The notes under the pieces: model-generated
The model's input: the letters and a program-made list of their open reading frames with translations, nothing else
Database searches by the model: none
Told to the model about the DNA's origin: nothing
Virus record (IMG/VR): IMGVR_UViG_3300007735_000793
Coordinates: 33,067-97,066 of that record
DNA length: 64,000 nt
Reading direction: 5' to 3' (one strand)
Source of the DNA: a virus
Made by a program: the position numbers and the translations under genes
Part shown: piece after piece, positions 8,053 to 16,635 of the stretch
Layout of the letters: each line of letters starts with the position of its first letter
Numbering within the stretch: position 1 is the stretch's first letter

Positions 8053-11000
8053 TTATAAAACAATTGAATATGCTATCATTAAAGAAAGTGCGTTGTTAGG
8101 TAATACACTACCCACTGTCGCACTTGCATATCCAGCTCTTGCCGTTGAAAATGTTATAACTGATTGATTATCTGATGTTCCTTGAATTGAATCAGGAACC
8201 ACCACTTGATAACTATTATCGTATACTGTTATTACAGGTGTTCTAAAATTAAGGTTATGATTAAAAGTCCAAGTGGTTGAAGCAACTGATTGTGTAAATG
8301 TTGCAAAGTTTTGACCGGAAAATGATGATGCGGTTAATGCGAGTGTAGCTGTTTGTGCGTTTTCTGCCCAACTTGCCGTTCCATAGAGTGAGCCTGTTAT
8401 TGAACCACTTACACTTAAAGAACCTGTAATTTGTATTTCCGAACCTGAAGCAAATAGTAAATTACTTCTATTACTATCATCAATACCATTACCTATTATA
8501 AAAGCAGATTGATCTGGTAATGATATATTATATTGACCTATTGTTAATTGATAGTCGCCTTGTGCTATTGTTCCTAATCCCTCTGCATGGGAAGCTATTC
8601 CTAATGCTAGTGTTCCTGATCCCTCTGCATGTGAATACGCCCCAGATGCTATTGTTGAAATCCCTTCGGCATGAGAGCTATAGCCGGAAGATAAAGTACT
8701 AGATCCTTCAGCATGAGATGTAGCTCCCGATGATATAGAACTTGCACCTTCGGCGTGTGAATAGTTACCAGATGCTACAGTTTCTGTTCCTTCGGCATGA
8801 GAAGCTTCACCGGTGGTCAATGTATCTACACCCTCGGCATGCGAATAATTACCTGTTGCAGTTGTTGCTTGTCCTTGTACAACTGTCCCTGCTACATCTA
8901 ATGTTGCTTTTGGAGTAGTTGTTCCAATACCTACATTACTGCCCGTAATTGTTAATTGTGTGGTATCTGCAGTTTGTAAAAATAATGAGCCTGAACCTCT
9001 TGCATTTATACTTAAATTTTGGTTATTTGATGTTCTGATTTCATTAAAGTTGGGTGTTGAATCATATAATGTTCCTATAATAGCCCCACCAATATTAAGT
9101 GTAACGGCACCACTACCATCTGATAAAAAGCTTAAATTAGTGCCACCACCATTTTTAAATATTGTAGCTAATCTAACAGAACCATTTACATCTAATTCTC
9201 TTTGTGGTGTTGCAGTTCCAACACCTACTCTACCACTACCAGATACAAATAAAGCCGAAGGTGCGGTGGATGAAGAAGCTATTAATAATGCTTCATTATT
9301 AGCTCCCGATATATGAAGTCTTGCATTTGGTGATGTGGTGTTTATACCAATAAGACCCGATGTATTGTTTATTTGAAATCTTACCGTACTATATGATACA
9401 TCTTCAATTGTAAAGTTAGAATTAGGAACAACACCCATTCTCCAACTATAACTGCTACCTCTATTAAATCTAATTGCACTTCCCTGCGATGCATCCCCCG
9501 TCAAATACACTAACTCATTTGTAGCGGATGTTCCACTTATATGTAATCTTACAGATGGTGTTGTAGTGCCGATACCAACATTACCACTACTACTAATGGT
9601 CATTCTTACAGAACCACTTGTTTCTAATTGTAAATCTTGAGTATCGTTAGTGCCTAAAAGTGCCGTAGCCCCAAATGAGTTGCCACCTTGCACAAATGCG
9701 TTAGTGCCTGTTGGGGCTATGAATGAAGATGTTAGTGCGTTTTGAGCCCAAGATGATGTTCCAAATAGTGAACCTGTTATTGAACCATTTACCCTTAATG
9801 AGCCTGTAAAGATATGGGTATCATCGGATGAATTACCAAATTGAGTTGAGCCTGATTGGTATATTATACTCGCAGATACAAACTCCGTATGAAACTCTTC
9901 TGCGGTTATTCTACCAGTTACTAACAAATTACCATCTACATGCAACCTTTCAGTTGGTGTTGTAGTGCCTATACCTACATTGCCTGAACTGGATATGAAT
10001 ACTCGTGTAGTATTGTTAGTTTCTAATTGTAGATTACTCGCATTAATTGTTCCAATTGTTAGCGGACTACCAACTGCTCCCGTATTATTACCATCATTTA
10101 GGATTACTGCATTAGAACCATAAAACAACCTATTAGATGAGTTTGTCCATAAGTGAGTTGAACTTGGTGCAGTTGTTTGAGATGAATTATTAAAATCAAT
10201 ACCCTTATAATTTAATAAGGTTCTACCCCTCAATTGTCCCAAACTGTCATAAGTTTCTGCTATGTAAGAAGCGCTGGTATGAGTAATTCCGCCAAAATCA
10301 CCATCTATTGTTATAATATTTTTGCTTTGTGTAACAGGTCCCCAAAAATTAGTTTTTCCGTAAACTTGAAACCCATCAATAGTGGTTGTGCTTGTAGGCG
10401 ATGGTGCAGTATCAATTTTTATACCCCTACTAATTGCACCAATCCCACCATATACTTCAAATATGTTTTTTCTATTTGCAGACGAAGGACCTGTTCCATC
10501 ACCCACCACAAATATATTGTTAAAATCAGTCATTGCTTCATTGTAATGACCTACTACCAATTGACCCGATGATGATGCGATAGTTCCAATACCAAATGCT
10601 ACTGTCGCAGTTCCTCTTGCCCACGAACCCGAACCGGCTGCAAAAGAACCCGAACCATCTGCATCAGTTTCAATACCCACACTAAATGCAGCATATCCAC
10701 TTGCGGTCGTATTTACACCAGCAGCATGAGCAGCAAATCCGGAGGCAAGTGTTCCCACACCTTCTGCAAATGAAGCAGTTCCGGTTGTAGTATTATTAAA
10801 CCCAAAAACGGAAGAGCTTGGAGCATTTACTGCGGGGTTTATACCCGATAATATTGAATTTACACCTAATTGGTCAGATACCCTTGTCAGATTAGCCGCC
10901 AATGTGGGCATCCTAATATCAAAGTTTTGGAAAACATCACCACTACCACTTGCGAACTCATTATACCAATCTTCATCAGTATCCAATGTAAATGAACCAG

Positions 11001-11283
11001 TAGACATACCACTTGCGGTTATGCTTAATATAAGTGTACCGTTGTTTACTGTCCAATTAGAACCGGTATTAAAAAATCCTACATTTAATTTTTTATCTTT
11101 TTGTAAAAATGATACGGTAGTAGAAATCCCCGCATTAACATCTTTTACTATAACCCCACCAGGAACATTAAACTTAAGGGAAACTGCGCCAATATTTACA
11201 GATGAAGTATTGCTTAATACACTAATGGTGTAGTTATCAAGTGTTGTGTTTAATGAGCCTGAATTTGTTAGTGTTACTGCCAT
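8053..11283 (-). CDS. Large tail fibre with YadA-like SHAEG head repeats
   Basis: A 1076-residue protein. Residues 1-135 are an N-terminal module (MAVTLTNSGSLNTTLDNY) shared with the gene at 16635-19019, probably the anchor. Then come YadA-head-like repeats (FAEGVGTLASGFAAHAAG), GIGTTTP shaft repeats, and near residues 800-900 seven SHAEG units spaced by 14 residues, as in trimeric autotransporter heads. The C-terminal 70 residues have SxTWxFNHNLNFRTP, a beta-sandwich seen at fibre tips. A cassette coded near 9790-9970 is shared with 17928-18075. The 54-base repeat just upstream (11291-11344) precedes this gene. A receptor-binding or decoy fibre is likely. Confidence 0.75.
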   Translation of the reverse strand: MAVTLTNSGSLNTTLDNYTISVLSNTSSVNIGAVSLKFNVPGGVIVKDVNAGISTTVSFLQKDKKLNVGFFNTGSNWTVNNGTLILSITASGMSTGSFTLDTDEDWYNEFASGSGDVFQNFDIRMPTLAANLTRVSDQLGVNSILSGINPAVNAPSSSVFGFNNTTTGTASFAEGVGTLASGFAAHAAGVNTTASGYAAFSVGIETDADGSGSFAAGSGSWARGTATVAFGIGTIASSSGQLVVGHYNEAMTDFNNIFVVGDGTGPSSANRKNIFEVYGGIGAISRGIKIDTAPSPTSTTTIDGFQVYGKTNFWGPVTQSKNIITIDGDFGGITHTSASYIAETYDSLGQLRGRTLLNYKGIDFNNSSQTTAPSSTHLWTNSSNRLFYGSNAVILNDGNNTGAVGSPLTIGTINASNLQLETNNTTRVFISSSGNVGIGTTTPTERLHVDGNLLVTGRITAEEFHTEFVSASIIYQSGSTQFGNSSDDTHIFTGSLRVNGSITGSLFGTSSWAQNALTSSFIAPTGTNAFVQGGNSFGATALLGTNDTQDLQLETSGSVRMTISSSGNVGIGTTTPSVRLHISGTSATNELVYLTGDASQGSAIRFNRGSSYSWRMGVVPNSNFTIEDVSYSTVRFQINNTSGLIGINTTSPNARLHISGANNEALLIASSSTAPSALFVSGSGRVGVGTATPQRELDVNGSVRLATIFKNGGGTNLSFLSDGSGAVTLNIGGAIIGTLYDSTPNFNEIRTSNNQNLSINARGSGSLFLQTADTTQLTITGSNVGIGTTTPKATLDVAGTVVQGQATTATGNYSHAEGVDTLTTGEASHAEGTETVASGNYSHAEGASSISSGATSHAEGSSTLSSGYSSHAEGISTIASGAYSHAEGSGTLALGIASHAEGLGTIAQGDYQLTIGQYNISLPDQSAFIIGNGIDDSNRSNLLFASGSEIQITGSLSVSGSITGSLYGTASWAENAQTATLALTASSFSGQNFATFTQSVASTTWTFNHNLNFRTPVITVYDNSYQVVVPDSIQGTSDNQSVITFSTARAGYASATVGSVLPNNALSLMIAYSIVL

Positions 11284-11290
11284 TTTTTTA

Positions 11291-11344
11291 TTTTATTTCA
11301 CCCACATTTAGTATAAATATACCCATTATAAATTAACATTTGGG
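11291..11344. repeat. 54-base intergenic repeat, copy A
   Basis: Identical in sequence to 13007-13060 and 19026-19079. It spans the last codons (NVNL, stop) of the upstream gene, the intergenic gap, and ends a few bases before the next start. It contains AGTATAAATATAC at 11310-11322. Confidence 0.9.
11310..11322. promoter_or_regulatory. Possible promoter-like element AGTATAAATATAC
   Basis: The same 13 bases occur in the repeats at 13026-13038 and 19045-19057, and AGTATAAATA also at 12223-12232, 30029-30038 and 48622-48631. TATAAATA is the T4 late promoter consensus, but here it is on the strand opposite to the genes; the coding strand reads TATTTATACT about 27 bases before the ATG at 11283. 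Function unproven. Confidence 0.25.
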
Positions 11345-12096
11345 ATGTAACTTCCGTCTACATCACCCAAACATAATGCCAAATATTGTAAGTTTGTGTT
11401 ATTAGCTGAAGCAGTTAGTGGTATACCCATAGATGATACTGCACCATTTAATGATGATGTAACACCATTTTGTGTCGCAGTACTATCCAAAGCAGTAGCA
11501 TTTATCCCATACCAACCTCTAAAATTTGCACCGGAACCTGAACCAAATACCCAATTACCTCTATAATTAGATACACCCGATGTTGATGATTGCAGAAATG
11601 CAGTGTCAATTAAATCGATATCAAGAAGATCTATGATATCATCACCATTTACATCTGCTGCCAATTGTCTAATACCAGTTAATACATTTCCCACAGCGGC
11701 GTGTTGAGATATACGTGACTCATCGACCATGTTTACTCCACCCCAAGGTTTACTCGTTTCAAATTGAACATAATAGTTTCCAATAGGAACTGGTCCAAAG
11801 TTAAAATCACCAGTAGTTGCGTTTGTATCAACTGATGTAAGTTGAGTACCACTTTCATCGAATAATGTCACCCTAGTATTTGTCATTGGTGTTAGGGCGG
11901 TATTATCATACCTAACAGTACCAGATTGTTGTACATATACCCTATTATCTAAACTTGATGTAAAATATGTTATTACACCACTTGCGGTGTTATACATCAA
12001 AACATGGTTTTTATAAAGGTTGGGTAAGTTACTTGCAGTTATGTTTAAAACATGCGCAGAACTACCTGATACAATAACCTTTTTCCATGATGGCAT
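11326..12096 (-). CDS. Short fibre-like protein with dockerin-like module (copy 1)
   Basis: Start chosen at 12096 (MPSWKKVIVSGSSAH) because three neighbouring genes begin the same way. After the anchor of about 25 residues comes a beta-sandwich module (VRYDNTALTPMTNTRV ... GNYYVQFETSKPWGGV), then a dockerin-like calcium-binding loop (LAADVNGDDIIDLLDID, with Asp/Asn at the ligand places), then GNWVFGSGSGANFRGW and a closing strand pair ending SYIPNVNL. This module order is common in Bacteroidota secreted surface proteins. About 256 residues. Probably a virion surface protein; a role in binding the host surface is inferred. Confidence 0.7.
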   Translation of the reverse strand: MPSWKKVIVSGSSAHVLNITASNLPNLYKNHVLMYNTASGVITYFTSSLDNRVYVQQSGTVRYDNTALTPMTNTRVTLFDESGTQLTSVDTNATTGDFNFGPVPIGNYYVQFETSKPWGGVNMVDESRISQHAAVGNVLTGIRQLAADVNGDDIIDLLDIDLIDTAFLQSSTSGVSNYRGNWVFGSGSGANFRGWYGINATALDSTATQNGVTSSLNGAVSSMGIPLTASANNTNLQYLALCLGDVDGSYIPNVNL

Positions 12097-12268
12097 ATAA
12101 CACTCACTAATTTTTAAATCATACAATATGGTTGGTTACACATACTAAGTGAGTAGTATATGAGCCCACTTCCTTATTCAGGCCAATATTGTAGTTTTTT
12201 GGTTAATTTATACTCAATATATAGTATAAATATAGAAAAAAAATAATAAATGTTTATTTCCTCAAAAG

Positions 12269-12985
12269 TTATTGAGGGGTGTAACTTCCGTTTACATCAC
12301 CCAAACATAATGCCAAATATTGTAAGTTTGTGTTATTAGCTGAAGCAGTTAGTGGTATACCCATAGATGATACCACGCCTAAACTTGGTGAAACGGCTTG
12401 AATCGATACCATTCGCCAACCTCTAAAATTTGCACCGGAGCCTGAGCCAAATACCCAATTACCTGCGGGGAATGAAAGGATTGAATTATTTATTCTATTA
12501 TTAACCGAACTATAATCGTCATTATCTATATCACCATCACCATCTACATCTGCTGCTAATTTTCTGATGTTGGTTAGTGGGTTACCATTAATATGTGCTT
12601 CTATTAGACTAGCATCATTTGTATTTACTCCACCCCAAGGTTTACTCGTTTCAAATTGAACATAATAGTTTCCAACAGGAACTTGTCCAAAGTTAAAATT
12701 ACCATTGGAATCTGTAATAACTAATCTAAATTGAGTACCATTACTTTTTAATAATTTCACAGTAGTATTTGTCATTGATGTTTGTGCAGTATTATCATAC
12801 TTAACACTACCAGATTGTTGTACATATACCCTATTATCTAAACTTGATGAAAAATATGTTATTACACCACTTGCCGTATCATACATCAATACATTATTTT
12901 TGTAAATATTGGGTAAGTTACTTGCAGTTATGTTTAGTAAGTGAGCTGCACTACCTGATAATATTACTTTTTTCCATGATGGCAT
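12269..12985 (-). CDS. Short fibre-like protein with dockerin-like module (copy 2)
   Basis: A 238-residue paralogue of the genes at 11326 and 13042. It has the MPSWKKVILSGSAAH anchor, the VKYDNTAQTSMTNT module and the most complete dockerin-like loop of the set, ADVDGDGDIDNDD, which keeps all acidic calcium ligands. It ends GDVNGSYTPQ, slightly shorter than its relatives. A 142-base gap before the next gene shows only AT-rich sequence with AGTATAAATA at 12223-12232. Confidence 0.7.
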   Translation of the reverse strand: MPSWKKVILSGSAAHLLNITASNLPNIYKNNVLMYDTASGVITYFSSSLDNRVYVQQSGSVKYDNTAQTSMTNTTVKLLKSNGTQFRLVITDSNGNFNFGQVPVGNYYVQFETSKPWGGVNTNDASLIEAHINGNPLTNIRKLAADVDGDGDIDNDDYSSVNNRINNSILSFPAGNWVFGSGSGANFRGWRMVSIQAVSPSLGVVSSMGIPLTASANNTNLQYLALCLGDVNGSYTPQ

Positions 12986-13006
12986 ATAATAGTTATTATT
13001 TTTTTA

Positions 13007-13060
13007 TTTTATTTCACCCACATTTAGTATAAATATACCCATTATAAATTAACATTTGGG
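13007..13060. repeat. 54-base intergenic repeat, copy B
   Basis: Same 54 bases as 11291-11344 and 19026-19079; covers the 3' end of the gene at 13042 and its downstream gap. Confidence 0.9.
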
Positions 13061-13764
13061 GTGTAACTCCCATTTACATCACCAACTGAAAGTGCCCAAT
13101 ATTGCAAGTATATGTTATCAGCTGAAGCAGTTAGTGGTATACCAATTGAAGATACTGCCCTATATAATGAGGATGTTTGTCCATTCATAAACCAACCTCT
13201 AAAATTTGCACCGGAACCTGAACCAAACACCCAATCACCTGCGATGAATGATGAACGCAGGAGTCCGAAACGTTGGTTGGCTTGGAGTGCATCGGTAGTG
13301 GTTATAGTATTACTTGCATTTATATCTGCTGCCAATTGTCTGATACCAGTTAATAGTTGAGTGTTGCTGAAGTGTCTTGAAATAAGTAATGCATCAGTTG
13401 CGGTTACACCACCCCAAGGTTTACTCGTTTGAAATCGAACATAATAGTTTCCAACAGGAACTGGTCCAAAGTTAAAATTACCCATCGCGTTTGTAATAAC
13501 TGATCTAACTTGAGTACCACTTTCATCGAATAATTTAACAGTAGTATTTGTCATTGGTGTTAGGCCGGTATTATCATACCTAACAGTACCAGATTGTTGT
13601 ACATATACCCTATTATCTAAACTTGATGTAAAATATGTTACTGCACCACTTGCCGTATCATAGATTAAAATCGCCTGTTCAAAAGTATTAGATAAATTAC
13701 TTGCGGTGATGTTTAATACTGATAACGCACTACCTGATGATATTACTTTTTTCCATGAGGGCAT
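13042..13764 (-). CDS. Short fibre-like protein with dockerin-like module (copy 3)
   Basis: A 240-residue paralogue starting MPSWKKVISSGSALS. The dockerin-like segment reads LAADINASNTITTTDAL, where acidic ligands are partly replaced by Asn/Ser, so calcium binding may be weakened. The same variant occurs in the C-terminal domain of the gene at 19061-21016. It ends GSYTPNVNL inside repeat copy B. Confidence 0.7.
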   Translation of the reverse strand: MPSWKKVISSGSALSVLNITASNLSNTFEQAILIYDTASGAVTYFTSSLDNRVYVQQSGTVRYDNTGLTPMTNTTVKLFDESGTQVRSVITNAMGNFNFGPVPVGNYYVRFQTSKPWGGVTATDALLISRHFSNTQLLTGIRQLAADINASNTITTTDALQANQRFGLLRSSFIAGDWVFGSGSGANFRGWFMNGQTSSLYRAVSSIGIPLTASADNIYLQYWALSVGDVNGSYTPNVNL

Positions 13765-13822
13765 ATAACACTTATTATATAATTACTACTTTATAAGTAT
13801 ATTTTTTTAATAATATTAGTGT

Positions 13823-14047
13823 TTATTTCTCCCCATTTAAATCAATATACTGTGATTGGAGTTTGATAATGGTATTATATACCAATTCAACATCACCTAC
13901 CTTAAAAGTTAAATCTTTTATTGATGTCAGTAAAAAGGTTATTTCTTCTACATTTAGATTACTTTCATTTAGGGTTGTAGTTTTAACCAATTCTTCCGCC
14001 GGAGTTCCAGTAGATGATTTCATTCTTATTTTATTTAATAATGACAT
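13823..14047 (-). CDS. Small hypothetical protein (74 aa)
   Basis: Starts MSLLNKIRMKSSTGTPAEE; a mostly helical protein with a coiled-coil-like centre (LNVEEITFLLTSIKDL) and LVYNTIIKLQSQ. It sits between two fibre genes. Could be a fibre assembly helper by position; this is a guess. Confidence 0.5.
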   Translation of the reverse strand: MSLLNKIRMKSSTGTPAEELVKTTTLNESNLNVEEITFLLTSIKDLTFKVGDVELVYNTIIKLQSQYIDLNGEK

Positions 14048-14089
14048 TTTTTATAACCTTTCATTTTAAATGAGTAATTTTAGTTTTTA

Positions 14090-15865
14090 TTACCCCGCAT
14101 ACACTATATTATCTTGATTATCTGCTAAGTCTGGACTCCAAAACCAAATATCACCATTATTCTGAATATACATATTACCAAATCCAAGAAGTTGACCACC
14201 AAATTCAGGTGCAGCTGTTGGAACTAAACTTGATCTTGTTACGGAAACCAAATAATCAGTTGGGTTTAGTGTAGTTTGAGTGTGCCCTACACTATTGTTC
14301 AATCCCCATCTCGCACTAAAAGTTTGATTATTTGGGGAGGTAACCTCCACTTTTGAATTTAAGAAAAGTGCCGAACCTGTCGGTGAACCACCACTACCCG
14401 TTGTATACTGAACGATAATACCACCATCCGTATGAGTTGCAGAACCTGATATAGAGCCTGAAGCAAGTAGGATAAATCTATCTTCTACCATTACATCTGT
14501 AACATTCAATATTGTAGTATTTCCGTTTACTGTCAGGTCACCACCAACTACAACATTTCCCGTTGTGGTTATACTAGCAGCATTTACAACTCCTGCTGTT
14601 GTCGCAGTGAAGCCTGTGGATACTGCAAATGTCGTACCATTAAAAGTTAAATCATTTTCACCATTTAAAGAATTCCCATCAGTAAATGTTGCGATTCTGT
14701 TATCAGCACCATTTGTAGCATCTACTAAACTGGTGCCGAATACACGGCTATCAATGGCTCGAGTAAACACCTGCCCACTCGAACCCGTAACTAAAACTGC
14801 GAGCTCCGATGAACCTACTGGTAAATTTAATATATTTACTCTACCCGCGTTTATTGATGCAGTGTCTGCTGCAGCATTTCCTAATGTAGTATTACCTTCT
14901 ACTGATAAATCACCACCAATAGTTCCATTACCACTTGTTGTTAGTATTGCACCTATTAACCCGGCAGAAGAACTTATGTTACCCGATGCTGTCAAGTTTG
15001 TGGTTGCAATACCACTACCAGCAACTTGAAGGGTGTTTGTTGGAGTTCCTGTTCCTATACCCACATTACCACTACCACTTACAACAAACGCATTTGGAGA
15101 ACCGAGTGAAGATGCCCTTAATATAATGGTGGGGTTAGTACCAACAACAGATAAAAAAGCATCTGGAGTTGTAGTATTTATACCTACTCTACCACTACCC
15201 GATACAAATAGAAAGGCCTGGCTAGCATCTGGTGCGCCCACTTGTAATAGTGATTGATTAGTGGTGCCAACTACATGTAGTAAAGCGGTTGGTGTAGTAA
15301 CACCTATACCTACCCTACCCGATGAGTTTATTCGCATTCTTTCTTGTGCCAAAGAACCACTTTGTGCAGTACCGAATGCAAGGAAAGTATCGGGACTAGC
15401 ATCTTCAGAAACTGCTTCTATAAAAGCTCTTACTAATTGTGAATTATTAGAACCAGAGGTATCAGTATCAGATGATTCAAATGCTATTCTACCTATTGAT
15501 TGAGTTACATCAGATGTTGTATCGGTATCTCTAAAAGTTATGGTGTTTAGTGATGCGGTTGTACCACCATTTGTACTATACTGCCTACCATTATTATCAT
15601 TAGCTAATATAACTGAATTTAAATTACCAGTAAATGTTCCTGCAAAAGAACCAGTAAAAGAACCCGTTAATATTGAATTAGTACCAGTTGAATTTATATT
15701 GGCACCGCCAATTGCTAAAGTAGTTCCGTTATAAGTTAATCCACTATTTTCAATTTGACCGACATTACCCGCGATAAGTAAATTATCATTTGTTAATACT
15801 GATGATGTTATTCCGGATAAGTGGGCTTGTGAACCGGATACTATAACCTTTTTCCATGATGGCAT
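14090..15865 (-). CDS. Tail fibre with MPSWKK anchor and GIGTTTP repeats
   Basis: A 591-residue protein. Residues 1-20 (MPSWKKVIVSGSQAH) match the anchors of the three dockerin-like proteins, so all four probably attach to the same virion site. Residues about 150-290 carry shaft repeats (SGRVGIGVTTPTALLHV, SGSGNVGIGTGTPT). The C-terminal 150 residues contain DRFILLASGS, TDGGIIVQYTTG and SARWGLNNSVG, a fibre-tip pattern seen in marine T4-like phages. Virion surface location expected. Confidence 0.7.
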   Translation of the reverse strand: MPSWKKVIVSGSQAHLSGITSSVLTNDNLLIAGNVGQIENSGLTYNGTTLAIGGANINSTGTNSILTGSFTGSFAGTFTGNLNSVILANDNNGRQYSTNGGTTASLNTITFRDTDTTSDVTQSIGRIAFESSDTDTSGSNNSQLVRAFIEAVSEDASPDTFLAFGTAQSGSLAQERMRINSSGRVGIGVTTPTALLHVVGTTNQSLLQVGAPDASQAFLFVSGSGRVGINTTTPDAFLSVVGTNPTIILRASSLGSPNAFVVSGSGNVGIGTGTPTNTLQVAGSGIATTNLTASGNISSSAGLIGAILTTSGNGTIGGDLSVEGNTTLGNAAADTASINAGRVNILNLPVGSSELAVLVTGSSGQVFTRAIDSRVFGTSLVDATNGADNRIATFTDGNSLNGENDLTFNGTTFAVSTGFTATTAGVVNAASITTTGNVVVGGDLTVNGNTTILNVTDVMVEDRFILLASGSISGSATHTDGGIIVQYTTGSGGSPTGSALFLNSKVEVTSPNNQTFSARWGLNNSVGHTQTTLNPTDYLVSVTRSSLVPTAAPEFGGQLLGFGNMYIQNNGDIWFWSPDLADNQDNIVYAG

Positions 15866-15990
15866 AAATGAACTCCCTTATGATTTTTGACTTTATTCTA
15901 CCTTATATAAATAGTTGTATATTTTATTTTCCCTTATAAATAAGTAGTGTTTATTTTTTTTAATGTTACTAATAATTAGTAATTATTTTT

Positions 15991-16635
15991 TTATTCATAT
16001 CCCAAATAAAAGTTACCATCCGCACTATAATACATCCCCCCAGTTACCGGAGTTGGTGGGGTATCAAACTTACCTAAAACCATAACACCCTCTGAATTGA
16101 TTTGTGCTGCAAGGAAACTACCTGATTTGATAATAAAGAAATCAGGCATTTCCGATGATATCTTTGTTTGGATTTGATTTGATTGATTATATATTACTAC
16201 ACTTGATGTGTTTATTCTTACATTTCCTAATTGAATATATTCATCTCCCCCAAAAACCTCAGCAGTTGTTACACCATTATCATCCACAAAACTCAAACTT
16301 CTGCTTACATAAACATCACTCCAAGCAGCAGTAGAGCTACCTAATGAGTGTGGGGATGTATTACCCGAAGAAACATGGGGAATTAAAGAACCTGAAAAAT
16401 TAGCAGAACCTGAAAACGAACTTCTACCAATTATCAGTAAATCACCTAAAAGATTAACCGAACCCGTTGTGGTTGTATTGGTGGTAACAGCTGCTTCAAT
16501 TGATTGACCAGCACTACCTGATTTTTTTAAGAATATTTTACCATCGGCAGTATTTACAGCTAACTCACCCAGCTCTAATGAGGATGTGGTTGGTACATTT
16601 CCACTTGTAAGATTTCTTCTAAGTAAAATTGACAT
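15991..16635 (-). CDS. Tail fibre-type protein (214 aa)
   Basis: The N-terminus MSILLRRNLTSGNVP followed by LELGELAVNTADGKIFLK is a well-known phage tail-fibre start motif. The rest is Gly/Ser-rich shaft and a C-terminal GGMYYSADGNFYLGYE. The start codon shares one base with the stop of the upstream gene at 16635, so the two are translationally linked. The 125-base gap downstream holds two TATAAATA sequences (near 15905 and 15936) and no gene. Confidence 0.65.
   Translation of the reverse strand: MSILLRRNLTSGNVPTTSSLELGELAVNTADGKIFLKKSGSAGQSIEAAVTTNTTTTGSVNLLGDLLIIGRSSFSGSANFSGSLIPHVSSGNTSPHSLGSSTAAWSDVYVSRSLSFVDDNGVTTAEVFGGDEYIQLGNVRINTSSVVIYNQSNQIQTKISSEMPDFFIIKSGSFLAAQINSEGVMVLGKFDTPPTPVTGGMYYSADGNFYLGYE

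Noticed and set aside
8520-8702. Plus-strand frames opposite the fibre genes (several, for example 14565-15029 and 47547-48248)
   Set aside because: They are antisense shadows of repetitive coding sequence and show the mirrored repeat pattern.
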